Source: Flavobacteriaceae bacterium
GTDB taxonomy: Bacteria > Bacteroidota > Bacteroidia > Flavobacteriales > Weeksellaceae
Direction of reading: 5' to 3'
DNA length: 6,864 nucleotides
Assembly: GCA_031289875.1 (NCBI GenBank)
Contig: JAITOO010000178.1
Span: 1-6,864 of the forward strand
Positions 1 through 4,914 of the stretch are shown one piece after another (positions within the stretch are counted from its first letter, which is position 1; every line of letters begins with the position of its first letter). The notes below the pieces were generated by a model. The model had not been told where the DNA came from, did no database searches, and was given only the letters and a program-made list of their open reading frames with translations. The position numbers were made by a program, and so were the translations under genes.

Positions 1-932
1 TTTGCCAAATTTCCGTCAATCGGCAGTGTGTTGCAGGCTATCGCTTTGATTTTGTTGTCTTTGCTGAACAAATAATCAATTCTGCCTAAGAGCAGTCCTG
101 CCCAGCCTACTTGATTCAAAATCACTTCTTTACCTTCTTTATTTGTGTATCTTTCAGGCTCTTTGAAAAAAGTATGCGTGTGCCCGCCCAATACCAAATC
201 AATATTGGAAGTCTGTTGGCAGAGTTTTATATCGCACACTTTATCAGCATCTTGCGGATATTTATATCCAATGTGGGAAAGGCAGACAACCAAATCGCAT
301 TTTTTTTCTTTTTTCAGCAGGTAGGCTCTGTCCTGAGCAATTTCTATCGGGTCGAGATATTGGGTTTCCAAATAGTTATCTTTGCTTACCAAACCTGCCA
401 GTTCTACACCCAAACCAAACAATCCGATTCGGATTCCATTTTTTTCAATGATTTTATGGTCCCGGGTGCAGCCGTCCAAAATCGTGTTGGAAAAATCGTA
501 GTTGGAACAGAGAAAATCAAATTCGGCATGTGGAAGTTGTTTTTTAAAACCTTCCAAACCGTTGTCAAACTCGTGGTTGCCCATTGTAGAAGCCTCGTAG
601 CCCATTTTGGACATGAGTTTAAATTCCAGTTCGCCTCCCCAAAAATTGAAATACGGCGTTCCTTGAAAAACGTCGCCCGAATCCACGAGCAGAACGGCAG
701 GTTCTTCTTTTCGGATTTTGTCTATCAAGCCTGCGCGGCGTGCAAAACCGCCCTGATTGGGATTCTGCGTGTAGGTCGGCGGAAAAGGCTCAATGCGGCT
801 GTGCTGGTCGTTGGTGTGGAGTATGGTCAATTTTTTATCGGCGTTTGCTACACTCTCGGCGAAAGCAAATTGAGGAAAACTCAACGCTGCGCCCGTCAAT
901 GCTCCGACTTTTAAAAATTCTCTTCTTTTCAT
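1..932 (-). CDS. Tat-exported metallophosphatase, 5'-nucleotidase N-terminal domain (3' end cut by window edge)
   Basis: Read on the minus strand from ATG at 932, the frame stays open for 310 codons to the window edge, so the stop is not seen. The N-terminus is a twin-arginine signal (RREFLK at residues 3-8), a short hydrophobic stretch and a likely AFA cleavage site near residue 25, giving a periplasmic enzyme. The calcineurin-like metallophosphatase signature is complete: D42 and H44 (TNDQHS), D87 (GDVFQG), N119-H120 with D123 (GNHEFD), H220 (SHIGY), H251 and H253 (GGHTHT). These match the two-metal site and catalytic His-Asp pair of UshA-type 5'-nucleotidases. Such enzymes hydrolyse nucleotides or related phosphoesters. 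No substrate-binding C-terminal domain is present; it is encoded by the gene 8 bp upstream (941-1696), so the two are probably co-transcribed. With about 300 residues expected for a single-domain version, little is likely missing. The family call is firm; the substrate is inferred. Confidence 0.93.
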   Translation of the reverse strand, partial: MKRREFLKVGALTGAALSFPQFAFAESVANADKKLTILHTNDQHSRIEPFPPTYTQNPNQGGFARRAGLIDKIRKEEPAVLLVDSGDVFQGTPYFNFWGGELEFKLMSKMGYEASTMGNHEFDNGLEGFKKQLPHAEFDFLCSNYDFSNTILDGCTRDHKIIEKNGIRIGLFGLGVELAGLVSKDNYLETQYLDPIEIAQDRAYLLKKEKKCDLVVCLSHIGYKYPQDADKVCDIKLCQQTSNIDLVLGGHTHTFFKEPERYTNKEGKEVILNQVGWAGLLLGRIDYLFSKDNKIKAIACNTLPIDGNLA

Positions 933-940
933 TTTTTTGG

Positions 941-1696
941 TTAATTTTCAAAAATCAATCTTTCGTCCGTGTTATACGGTAAAATTTTATACTTAGACAT
1001 CTGATTTATAATCATATCACGAAGTTTCACCTGCGTGTCGTACGAATTTGAAGCGTGGGTGAAAAAACTCATCCGGTCTCCGCCATTAAAGAGATAGTCG
1101 TTGGTTGCGACCCAGTATTTTTGGTCAGGATTGAATGGTTTACCCTCTATTTCAGCGGAATACAGTTGATTGTCCTTATAAACAACTTTAATGCCCGAAA
1201 GCGGATGTCCTTTTTTTTCCCTTACCAAATAGTCAAACAAGGCTTTCATCTGAATGCCGTCCAACTGTGCGAAATACAGCGTGTTTTCAAAAGGCAGAAC
1301 CTCAAAAACCGTTTCGGTAGTTACGACGCCTTTGGGAATGATGGTGCGCACGCCGCCGATGTTCATCAGGCAGAAATCGGGAACGGGAAGGTTATTTTTT
1401 CGGGCGAAATCTTTGGCGAAACTTAGGGAAAGGTCTGCTATCAGATTGCCTTCGGAACCGGAAAATCCACTTTTGTCAAAGTCTTGTTCTGCAAAGGTAA
1501 TCGGCTGATTCATAATTGAATCTAACTGTTTTTTGTAAGGATTAATTTCCGCTGAGATTTCAGGTTTAGGAACAAAAGTCGAATCTATGACAGCGTTTGC
1601 ATAGATTTTGTGCGTTTCGGACATCGGCGCAATGTAACAGCCAACCAAAAGCAGGCTGAAAAGCGCAGTTAAAAACAGATTAAGTTTCTTCATCAT
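941..1696 (-). CDS. Lipoprotein with 5'-nucleotidase C-terminal domain
   Basis: A 251-residue protein with a lipoprotein signal: MMKK, a hydrophobic stretch and lipobox LVGC with the lipidated Cys at position 20. The start could equally be the second Met (1693). The body matches the C-terminal, nucleotide-binding domain of UshA-type 5'-nucleotidases: SEGNLIADL (81-89), NIGGVR (112-117), VLPFENTL (133-140) and the ATNDYLFNGGDR segment (197-208). The last corresponds to the region that stacks on the nucleotide base in UshA. The metallophosphatase domain is absent and lies in the next gene, starting 8 bp after this stop. The pair therefore looks like a nucleotidase split into two polypeptides, here with the C-terminal part encoded first. 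By itself this domain should bind ligand but not catalyse. It should be anchored to a membrane facing the periplasm, where its Tat-exported partner also goes. A TAnnTTTG box lies 27 bp upstream. Confidence 0.92.
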   Translation of the reverse strand: MMKKLNLFLTALFSLLLVGCYIAPMSETHKIYANAVIDSTFVPKPEISAEINPYKKQLDSIMNQPITFAEQDFDKSGFSGSEGNLIADLSLSFAKDFARKNNLPVPDFCLMNIGGVRTIIPKGVVTTETVFEVLPFENTLYFAQLDGIQMKALFDYLVREKKGHPLSGIKVVYKDNQLYSAEIEGKPFNPDQKYWVATNDYLFNGGDRMSFFTHASNSYDTQVKLRDMIINQMSKYKILPYNTDERLIFEN

Positions 1697-1722
1697 CTGA
1701 AAATTATTCTAAAAACTTCTTT

Positions 1723-1730
1723 CAAAGTTA
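1723..1730 (-). promoter_or_regulatory. Bacteroidota -7 promoter box for the nucleotidase pair
   Basis: TAACTTTG on the minus strand is a perfect match to the Bacteroidota -7 consensus TAnnTTTG. There are 26 bases between it and the ATG at 1696, implying a 5' leader of roughly 20 nt. No good TTTG-type -33 element is seen at the usual spacing. It lies outside the repeat element at 1769-2126, so the element does not separate promoter and gene. Confidence 0.6.
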
Positions 1731-1768
1731 GGGATTTTTTCCTTCAAAAAAGTTGTATTTGTAATAAA

Positions 1769-1780
1769 ATTTTTCACTTA
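1769..1780 (+). repeat. Left copy of 12-bp flanking direct repeat
   Basis: ATTTTTCACTTA, identical to 2115-2126. The bases on either side of the two copies differ, so the match is exactly 12 bp. It may be a target-site duplication left by insertion of the element between the copies. The T-run makes a chance match somewhat more likely than for an average 12-mer. Confidence 0.55.
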
Positions 1781-1785
1781 GTAAC

Positions 1786-1831
1786 AAAAAATAAATAACC
1801 TATAACAGATGGAATGAATCCGTTAGGTATC
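1786..1831 (-). repeat. Left inverted end of the element
   Basis: Read on the minus strand, this segment resembles 2073-2121 on the plus strand. Both run GATA, then a CCTAACGG or CCCTACGGG core, then CATCNGTTATA, then a T-rich tail. Over the best-aligned 26 bases (1786-1811 against 2096-2121) 21 match. The AATCC...GGAT hairpin that is perfect at the right end is degraded here. Confidence 0.6.
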
Positions 1832-1870
1832 AAATGTTTATAGCTATACAAATGCCCGCAACATTCGACC

Positions 1871-1897
1871 AACAAGGGGGCAAGCCCCCTTGTTTTT
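1871..1897 (+). terminator. Perfect GC-rich hairpin followed by T-run (terminator-like)
   Basis: AACAAGGGGGC (1871-1881) and GCCCCCTTGTT (1884-1894) are perfect 11-bp complements around a 2-base centre, and the T-run continues to 1897. On the plus strand this has the form of an intrinsic terminator. However, both flanking genes are read from the minus strand, where no T-run follows the stem. It may block antisense transcription or may simply be a component of the repeat element. Confidence 0.45.
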
Positions 1898-1903
1898 CCC
1901 ATC

Positions 1904-1965
1904 ATTCCGCACTTGATGCGGAATCTCCTGAAAAACACGGAGAGATTGCGGGTCAAGCCCGCAAT
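1904..1965. repeat. Three-hairpin (cloverleaf-like) palindromic repeat core
   Basis: Three inverted repeats lie end to end. ATTCCGCA pairs with TGCGGAAT around CTTGA (1904-1924). TCTCC pairs with GGAGA (1924-1928 and 1939-1943). ATTGCGGG pairs with CCCGCAAT around TCAAG (1945-1965). The two outer loops are reverse complements of each other, so the unit is also roughly symmetrical overall. It translates into the CGLDPQS and GQARNDG type phrases that I associate with dispersed repeats, and I see no gene in it. Confidence 0.7.
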
Positions 1966-2019
1966 GACGGCGCAAAGCAAAGAGCATCGCAAGCCGTATG
2001 CGCCCCCTGCTTTTATTGG

Positions 2020-2041
2020 TGGCAGTCCTAACGGACTGCCA
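2020..2041. repeat. Perfect 9-bp hairpin in the element
   Basis: TGGCAGTCC (2020-2028) and GGACTGCCA (2033-2041) are perfectly complementary around the loop TAAC. No T-run follows on either strand, so this is not a terminator. It is one of the palindromes of the repeat-like block; its loop region CCTAACGG also resembles the centre of the left inverted end. Confidence 0.65.
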
Positions 2042-2072
2042 AGTTGGTGTGGTATTTATCATTCTACCGAGC

Positions 2073-2121
2073 GATAATCCCTACGGGATTTTTTTCATCG
2101 GTTATAACTTGTTTATTTTTC
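2073..2121 (+). repeat. Right inverted end of the element
   Basis: Inverted partner of 1786-1831. It carries the intact hairpin AATCCC-TAC-GGGATT, then CATCGGTTATA and a T-rich tail. The best 26-base stretch matches the left end at 21 positions. It stops about 20 bp short of the downstream end of the lipoprotein gene that ends at 2141. Confidence 0.6.
2076..2095 (+). terminator. Small hairpin plus T7 run, terminator-like on the plus strand
   Basis: AATCCC (2076-2081) and GGGATT (2085-2090) pair around TAC, with an uninterrupted T-run at 2089-2095. The form fits an intrinsic terminator read on the plus strand, but there is no plus-strand gene upstream. The stem is only 6 bp. It is best seen as part of the right inverted end, possibly with incidental terminator activity. 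Confidence 0.3.
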
Positions 2122-2126
2122 ACTTA
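2115..2126 (+). repeat. Right copy of 12-bp flanking direct repeat
   Basis: ATTTTTCACTTA, identical to 1769-1780. Its first seven bases overlap the T-rich tail of the right inverted end, so the exact boundary of the element is ambiguous by several bases. Confidence 0.55.
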
Positions 2127-2140
2127 AATAAATTAAGCAT

Positions 2141-2818
2141 TTAGAAAAATTTTCCAAAAAATGAAGATATATCAAAATAGTAAGAAACTTCTTTTCCTTC
2201 GGCATTTGTCAATGTAAGAATATCGTAATATTTACCATTGCGTTCCGACAATGCTTGCTTTTTCATTTTGCAATCCTGACAAATTTTTCGTACATATCCG
2301 TATTCTTCGGGGACAGATTTTACTTTGATGGCTTTTTCGTATGAACTGCCATCTCTTACAACTTTATTTGATGTTTTGACTTTACGCTTATCAATAAATT
2401 CATAAGTGTTTACGTTTATTTCCATACTCATAATACTTTCACTTATAAATTTAATCTGATTCTCATCTAAAATCTCGTATAAATATATGTCTGTTTTATT
2501 ATCATAATCGTTGAGTTCGTAATATTTCCCATTTTCAGTCCACCATTTTCCTGTTTCCGTATGAGTATCTTCTTGACCTGAATAATTCGTGAAAAAATCT
2601 GTGCTGAAAGTGCCGTCTTTTTTTCTGTTCATTTCCCAACTTTTTTCAAGACCTTCCATCTGTTTGTCTTTCTCAGAACCTATCCAAATTCCAACCAAAG
2701 AGTTATCTATCTGATTACCGTTTGACAAAGTCGTAAATCCGCTTGTTGATTTACAAGAAAAGAAAATACTTCCAAATAAAAGAAATACTGCAATTTTGTT
2801 AAAAGATTTAACGTTCAT
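2141..2818 (-). CDS. Two-part lipoprotein of unknown function
   Basis: A 225-residue protein beginning with a lipoprotein-type signal: MNVKSFNK, a hydrophobic stretch and Cys22 after FFS. The lipobox is imperfect, with Phe at -3. Residues about 40-143 (LVGIWIGSEKD, then TGKWWTENGKYYELND, then DENQIKFIS) resemble the single beta-barrel, lipocalin-like domains common in Bacteroidota lipoproteins. Residues about 156-225 look like a separate module: DGSSYEKAIKVKS, a C180-x2-C183 pair, and the ending YYFDISSFFGKFF. I recall similar 'YFDIS.FFGKF' tails in other Bacteroidota proteins, without a known function. It is probably anchored facing the periplasm. It has its own promoter box at 2836-2843 and starts 49 bp after prfB, so it is probably transcribed separately. 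No convincing minus-strand terminator follows its stop. The coding call is firm; domain naming is tentative. Confidence 0.85.
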   Translation of the reverse strand: MNVKSFNKIAVFLLFGSIFFSCKSTSGFTTLSNGNQIDNSLVGIWIGSEKDKQMEGLEKSWEMNRKKDGTFSTDFFTNYSGQEDTHTETGKWWTENGKYYELNDYDNKTDIYLYEILDENQIKFISESIMSMEINVNTYEFIDKRKVKTSNKVVRDGSSYEKAIKVKSVPEEYGYVRKICQDCKMKKQALSERNGKYYDILTLTNAEGKEVSYYFDISSFFGKFF

Positions 2819-2835
2819 AATTTTTTATTGTGTAA

Positions 2836-2843
2836 CAAAGTTA
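2836..2843 (-). promoter_or_regulatory. Bacteroidota -7 promoter box for the 2141-2818 lipoprotein
   Basis: TAACTTTG on the minus strand matches TAnnTTTG perfectly, with 17 bases between it and the ATG at 2818. This predicts a leader of about 10 nt. It sits in the short gap after the prfB stop. No convincing -33 element is seen. Confidence 0.6.
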
Positions 2844-2867
2844 AACTTATTTTTTGAAATGACATTT

Positions 2868-3989
2868 TCAACTTTCCTTTTTCTGTCCCATCATCATTAA
2901 ATAGGCTTTCAAAAATTCGTCTAAGTTTCCGTTCATTACTCCGTCCACATCGGAAGTTTCGTGGTTTGTGCGGACATCTTTTACCAAACGGTAAGGCTGC
3001 ATCACGTAATTTCGAATTTGGCTCCCCCATTCGATTTTCATTTTTCCCGCCTCAATTTCTGCACGTTGGGCATTGCGTTTTTCGAGTTCCATTTCAAACA
3101 AACGGGATTTCAAAAGTTGCAACGCTTTTTCTTTGTTTTGAAGCTGCGAACGGCTTTCGGTATTTTCGATGATAATTTCCTTCTCTTCGCTTGTGTCTTC
3201 GTTTTTGTATTTATAGCGAAGCCGAACGCCGGTTTCCACTTTATTGACGTTCTGCCCGCCCGCACCGCTGGAACGGAACGTGTCCCACGAAAGCGCCGCT
3301 TGATTGATTTGAATATCGATAGAATCGTCCACGAGCGGATAGACGTAAACCGAAACAAAACTCGTATGGCGTTTAGCGTTGCTATCGAAAGGCGAAATTC
3401 TCACCAATCGATGAACGCCGTTTTCTCCTTTTAAATATCCAAAAGCGTAATCGCCTTCAATTTCGATAGTTACGGTTTTTACGCCTGCCACATCTCCCGC
3501 CTGATAGTTGAGTTCGCGAATTTTGAAATTTTGCCGTTCTGCCCACATGATGTACATGCGCATCAGCATAGACGCCCAGTCACAGCTTTCTGTGCCGCCC
3601 GCGCCTGCGGTGATTTGCAACACGGCGCTGAGGTCGTCTCCCTCATTGGAAAGCATATTTTTGAACTCAATGTCTTCCAAAAATTTTAAAGCTGTATCAT
3701 ATTGATTTTCAATATCTTCTTCGGAAGCGTCGCCTGATTTGAAAAAGTCGTAAAGTACGGTCAAATCATCAAACTGCGTTTTTACGGTTTGATATTCTTC
3801 GACCCATTTTTTCTTTGTCCGAAGTTGTTTCAGCAAGATTTCCGCTTCTTTCGGATGATTCCAAAAATCAGGGTCGGCAGATTTTTCTTCTTCATTTTGA
3901 ATTTCGACTTGTTTTTTTTCGATTTCCAAATAGGTGAATAAATTGTCAATTCTTGTTTGTAAATCTTTGATGTTTTCCTGCGTAACCAT
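2868..3989 (-). CDS. prfB: Peptide chain release factor 2 (RF2)
   Basis: A 373-residue class I release factor that reads UGA and UAA stop codons in the ribosomal A site and triggers peptide release. The codon-recognition motif is SPF (199-201, within SPFDSNAKRHTSF), which identifies RF2 rather than RF1. The catalytic GGQ is at 244-246 in SGAGGQNVNK; Asn follows GGQ where E. coli has His, which I recall as usual in Bacteroidota. Domain 1 is the helical N-terminal part (about 1-115). The length is normal for RF2. The start is supported by alignment with other RF2 N-termini. Unlike E. coli prfB, there is no internal UGA or +1 frameshift site: the equivalent TYL-E region (19-22) reads TAT TTG GAA in frame. 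The gene ends in TGA, a codon decoded by its own product. A -7 box lies only 4 bases before the ATG, which suggests a leaderless or nearly leaderless mRNA. Confidence 0.98.
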   Translation of the reverse strand: MVTQENIKDLQTRIDNLFTYLEIEKKQVEIQNEEEKSADPDFWNHPKEAEILLKQLRTKKKWVEEYQTVKTQFDDLTVLYDFFKSGDASEEDIENQYDTALKFLEDIEFKNMLSNEGDDLSAVLQITAGAGGTESCDWASMLMRMYIMWAERQNFKIRELNYQAGDVAGVKTVTIEIEGDYAFGYLKGENGVHRLVRISPFDSNAKRHTSFVSVYVYPLVDDSIDIQINQAALSWDTFRSSGAGGQNVNKVETGVRLRYKYKNEDTSEEKEIIIENTESRSQLQNKEKALQLLKSRLFEMELEKRNAQRAEIEAGKMKIEWGSQIRNYVMQPYRLVKDVRTNHETSDVDGVMNGNLDEFLKAYLMMMGQKKES

Positions 3990-3993
3990 GAGG

Positions 3994-4001
3994 CAAAAGT
4001 A
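3994..4001 (-). promoter_or_regulatory. Bacteroidota -7 box immediately before prfB start
   Basis: TACTTTTG on the minus strand matches TAnnTTTG perfectly. Only four bases (CCTC) separate it from the prfB ATG at 3989, so transcription would begin at or within a few bases of the start codon. No TTTG-type -33 element is seen 17-23 bp upstream. Other upstream promoters are possible: the gap to the preceding gene is 113 bp. Confidence 0.5.
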
Positions 4002-4102
4002 CGAAAAAATGTCCTTTTTTATTATGAAATTTAGAAATCAGTGAATTAATAACCGGCATCAAACGACTGTCTTTTGCTCAAATTATTTTCAATTTTCAAC
4101 TC

Positions 4103-4864
4103 TCAAAACTTTACCCTCAATCCGTCGTAAGCCAAAAAAACATTTGCGGGGAGTTCTTTCTGCACTTCGTCATGGAACCCCATTGGAAAACCGATGTGTA
4201 CGATAAATGCCTTTTCGGGTTGCACTTTTTTTATAAATTCCAACGCCTGCGGAAGACTGAAATGCATTCGGTGCGGCTGCTTCCTCAAAGCATTGACTAC
4301 CATTATTTTAGTGGGTTTAATTTTTTCAATTTCTTCTTCCGACACAAAAGAGGCGTCCGTAATATACGTCAAATCAGCGATTTTATAGCCCAAAATAGGC
4401 AGTTCGCCGTGCGTTACCTGAATCGGAGTTACTTTCAATCCTTCTATATCAAACTCATTATCAACTTCATGCAAATCAAAAGTCGGCGAACCGGGGTACT
4501 TGTTTTCACCAAAAGCATAGGCATACCGTATTTTGATACTCTCCAGCACCCTTGCCATTCCGTAAATCGGCAAATCACTTTGTTTCAAGAAATTAACCGG
4601 TCTCAAATCGTCCATTCCTCCGACGTGGTCGCTATGTTCATGAGTGAGCAGAATCGCGTCGATATTCCACAAATTTTCCCTCAACATCTGTTGCCGAAAG
4701 TCGGGTCCGCAATCAATCAGCAAATCCAAATTATTAAATTTCACAAATGCAGAAGTGCGCAGTCTTTTGTCTTTTGCATTGGAAGACAAGCAGACAGGGT
4801 CTTTAGAACCAACCACAGGCACGCCCTGCGAAGTCCCCGTTCCCAAGAAAATTAATTCAGCCAT
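4103..4864 (-). CDS. PhnP-like MBL-fold metallohydrolase
   Basis: A 253-residue protein of the metallo-beta-lactamase fold, in the branch related to RNase Z and the phosphodiesterase PhnP, and of typical length. It begins with the characteristic LGTGTSQGVP (7-16). The dinuclear metal site is intact: H75, H77, D79 and H80 (THEHSDH), H152, D170 (YITDAS) and H223. NALRKQPHRMHFSLPQALEF (191-210) is a family block. It should be a soluble cytoplasmic phosphodiesterase or similar hydrolase; the substrate is unknown and there are no phosphonate genes nearby, so a C-P lyase role is not implied. Oddly, residues equivalent to PhnP's structural zinc ligands are mostly lost: S20 and D22 replace two cysteines, only C25 remains, and F226 replaces the histidine of the usual HISH. 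The gene is divergent from 4915-6336, 50 bp away, and precedes prfB by 113 bp. Confidence 0.92.
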   Translation of the reverse strand: MAELIFLGTGTSQGVPVVGSKDPVCLSSNAKDKRLRTSAFVKFNNLDLLIDCGPDFRQQMLRENLWNIDAILLTHEHSDHVGGMDDLRPVNFLKQSDLPIYGMARVLESIKIRYAYAFGENKYPGSPTFDLHEVDNEFDIEGLKVTPIQVTHGELPILGYKIADLTYITDASFVSEEEIEKIKPTKIMVVNALRKQPHRMHFSLPQALEFIKKVQPEKAFIVHIGFPMGFHDEVQKELPANVFLAYDGLRVKF

Positions 4865-4894
4865 TTGGTTATTTATAATATTTTGGTAAATTTA
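4864..4894 (+). promoter_or_regulatory. Candidate promoter for the 4915-6336 gene
   Basis: TTTG (4864-4867), a 19-base spacer and TAAATTTA (4887-4894) fit the Bacteroidota TTTG-N19-TAnnTTTG pattern apart from the final G. The -7-like element ends 20 bases before the ATG. The -33-like element overlaps the start codon of the divergent gene, and the TAAATTTA box sits in a 10-bp palindrome (GTAAATTTAC, 4886-4895). I could not find an equally good promoter for the minus-strand gene starting at 4864. Confidence 0.4.
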
Positions 4895-4914
4895 CAAACA
4901 AAACTCGAATAAGC

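Larger units (their letters stand above)
1769..2126. mobile_element. Repeat-like, possibly MITE-type, non-coding element
   Basis: This block fills most of the 444-bp gap between two minus-strand genes. It is bounded by a perfect 12-bp direct repeat, ATTTTTCACTTA (1769-1780 and 2115-2126). Inside that are imperfect inverted ends (1786-1831 against 2073-2121), and between these a GC-richer core with several perfect hairpins. Such an arrangement resembles a small non-autonomous element or a composite of dispersed palindromic repeats. Translations of the core give phrases such as CGLDPQS and GQARNDG, which from memory recur in spurious proteins from many genomes because they are translated repeats. 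No transposase is encoded. A caveat: the right copy of the direct repeat overlaps the last bases of the right inverted end, so calling it a target-site duplication is an inference. Confidence 0.5.

Noticed and set aside
111..914. Plus-strand open frame of 267 codons
   Set aside because: It lies antisense to the metallophosphatase, whose complete set of metal-binding motifs on the minus strand shows which strand codes. Its protein is unusually rich in Phe and Val and has no recognisable motif.
1774..2062. Three overlapping small open frames on both strands (1774-1992, 1834-2031, 1844-2062)
   Set aside because: They are translations of the repeat element. They overlap on both strands, have no promoter or family match, and contain the CGLDPQS and GQARNDG phrases typical of translated repeats.
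2815..3434. Open frames inside prfB in other frames (for example 2815-3030 minus, 2961-3434 plus)
   Set aside because: The RF2 frame with SPF and GGQ covers the region, and the others have no motif or promoter.
3920..3945. Programmed +1 frameshift site in prfB
   Set aside because: No in-frame TGA is present near the equivalent codon; the frame is continuous from ATG to the stop.
4172..4855. Plus-strand open frame of 227 codons
   Set aside because: It is the antisense shadow of the PhnP-like gene, whose MBL motifs are intact.
4103..4864. Assigning the MBL gene as phnP of a phosphonate (C-P lyase) operon
   Set aside because: No other phn genes lie nearby and the structural zinc ligands differ; only the family relationship is supported.
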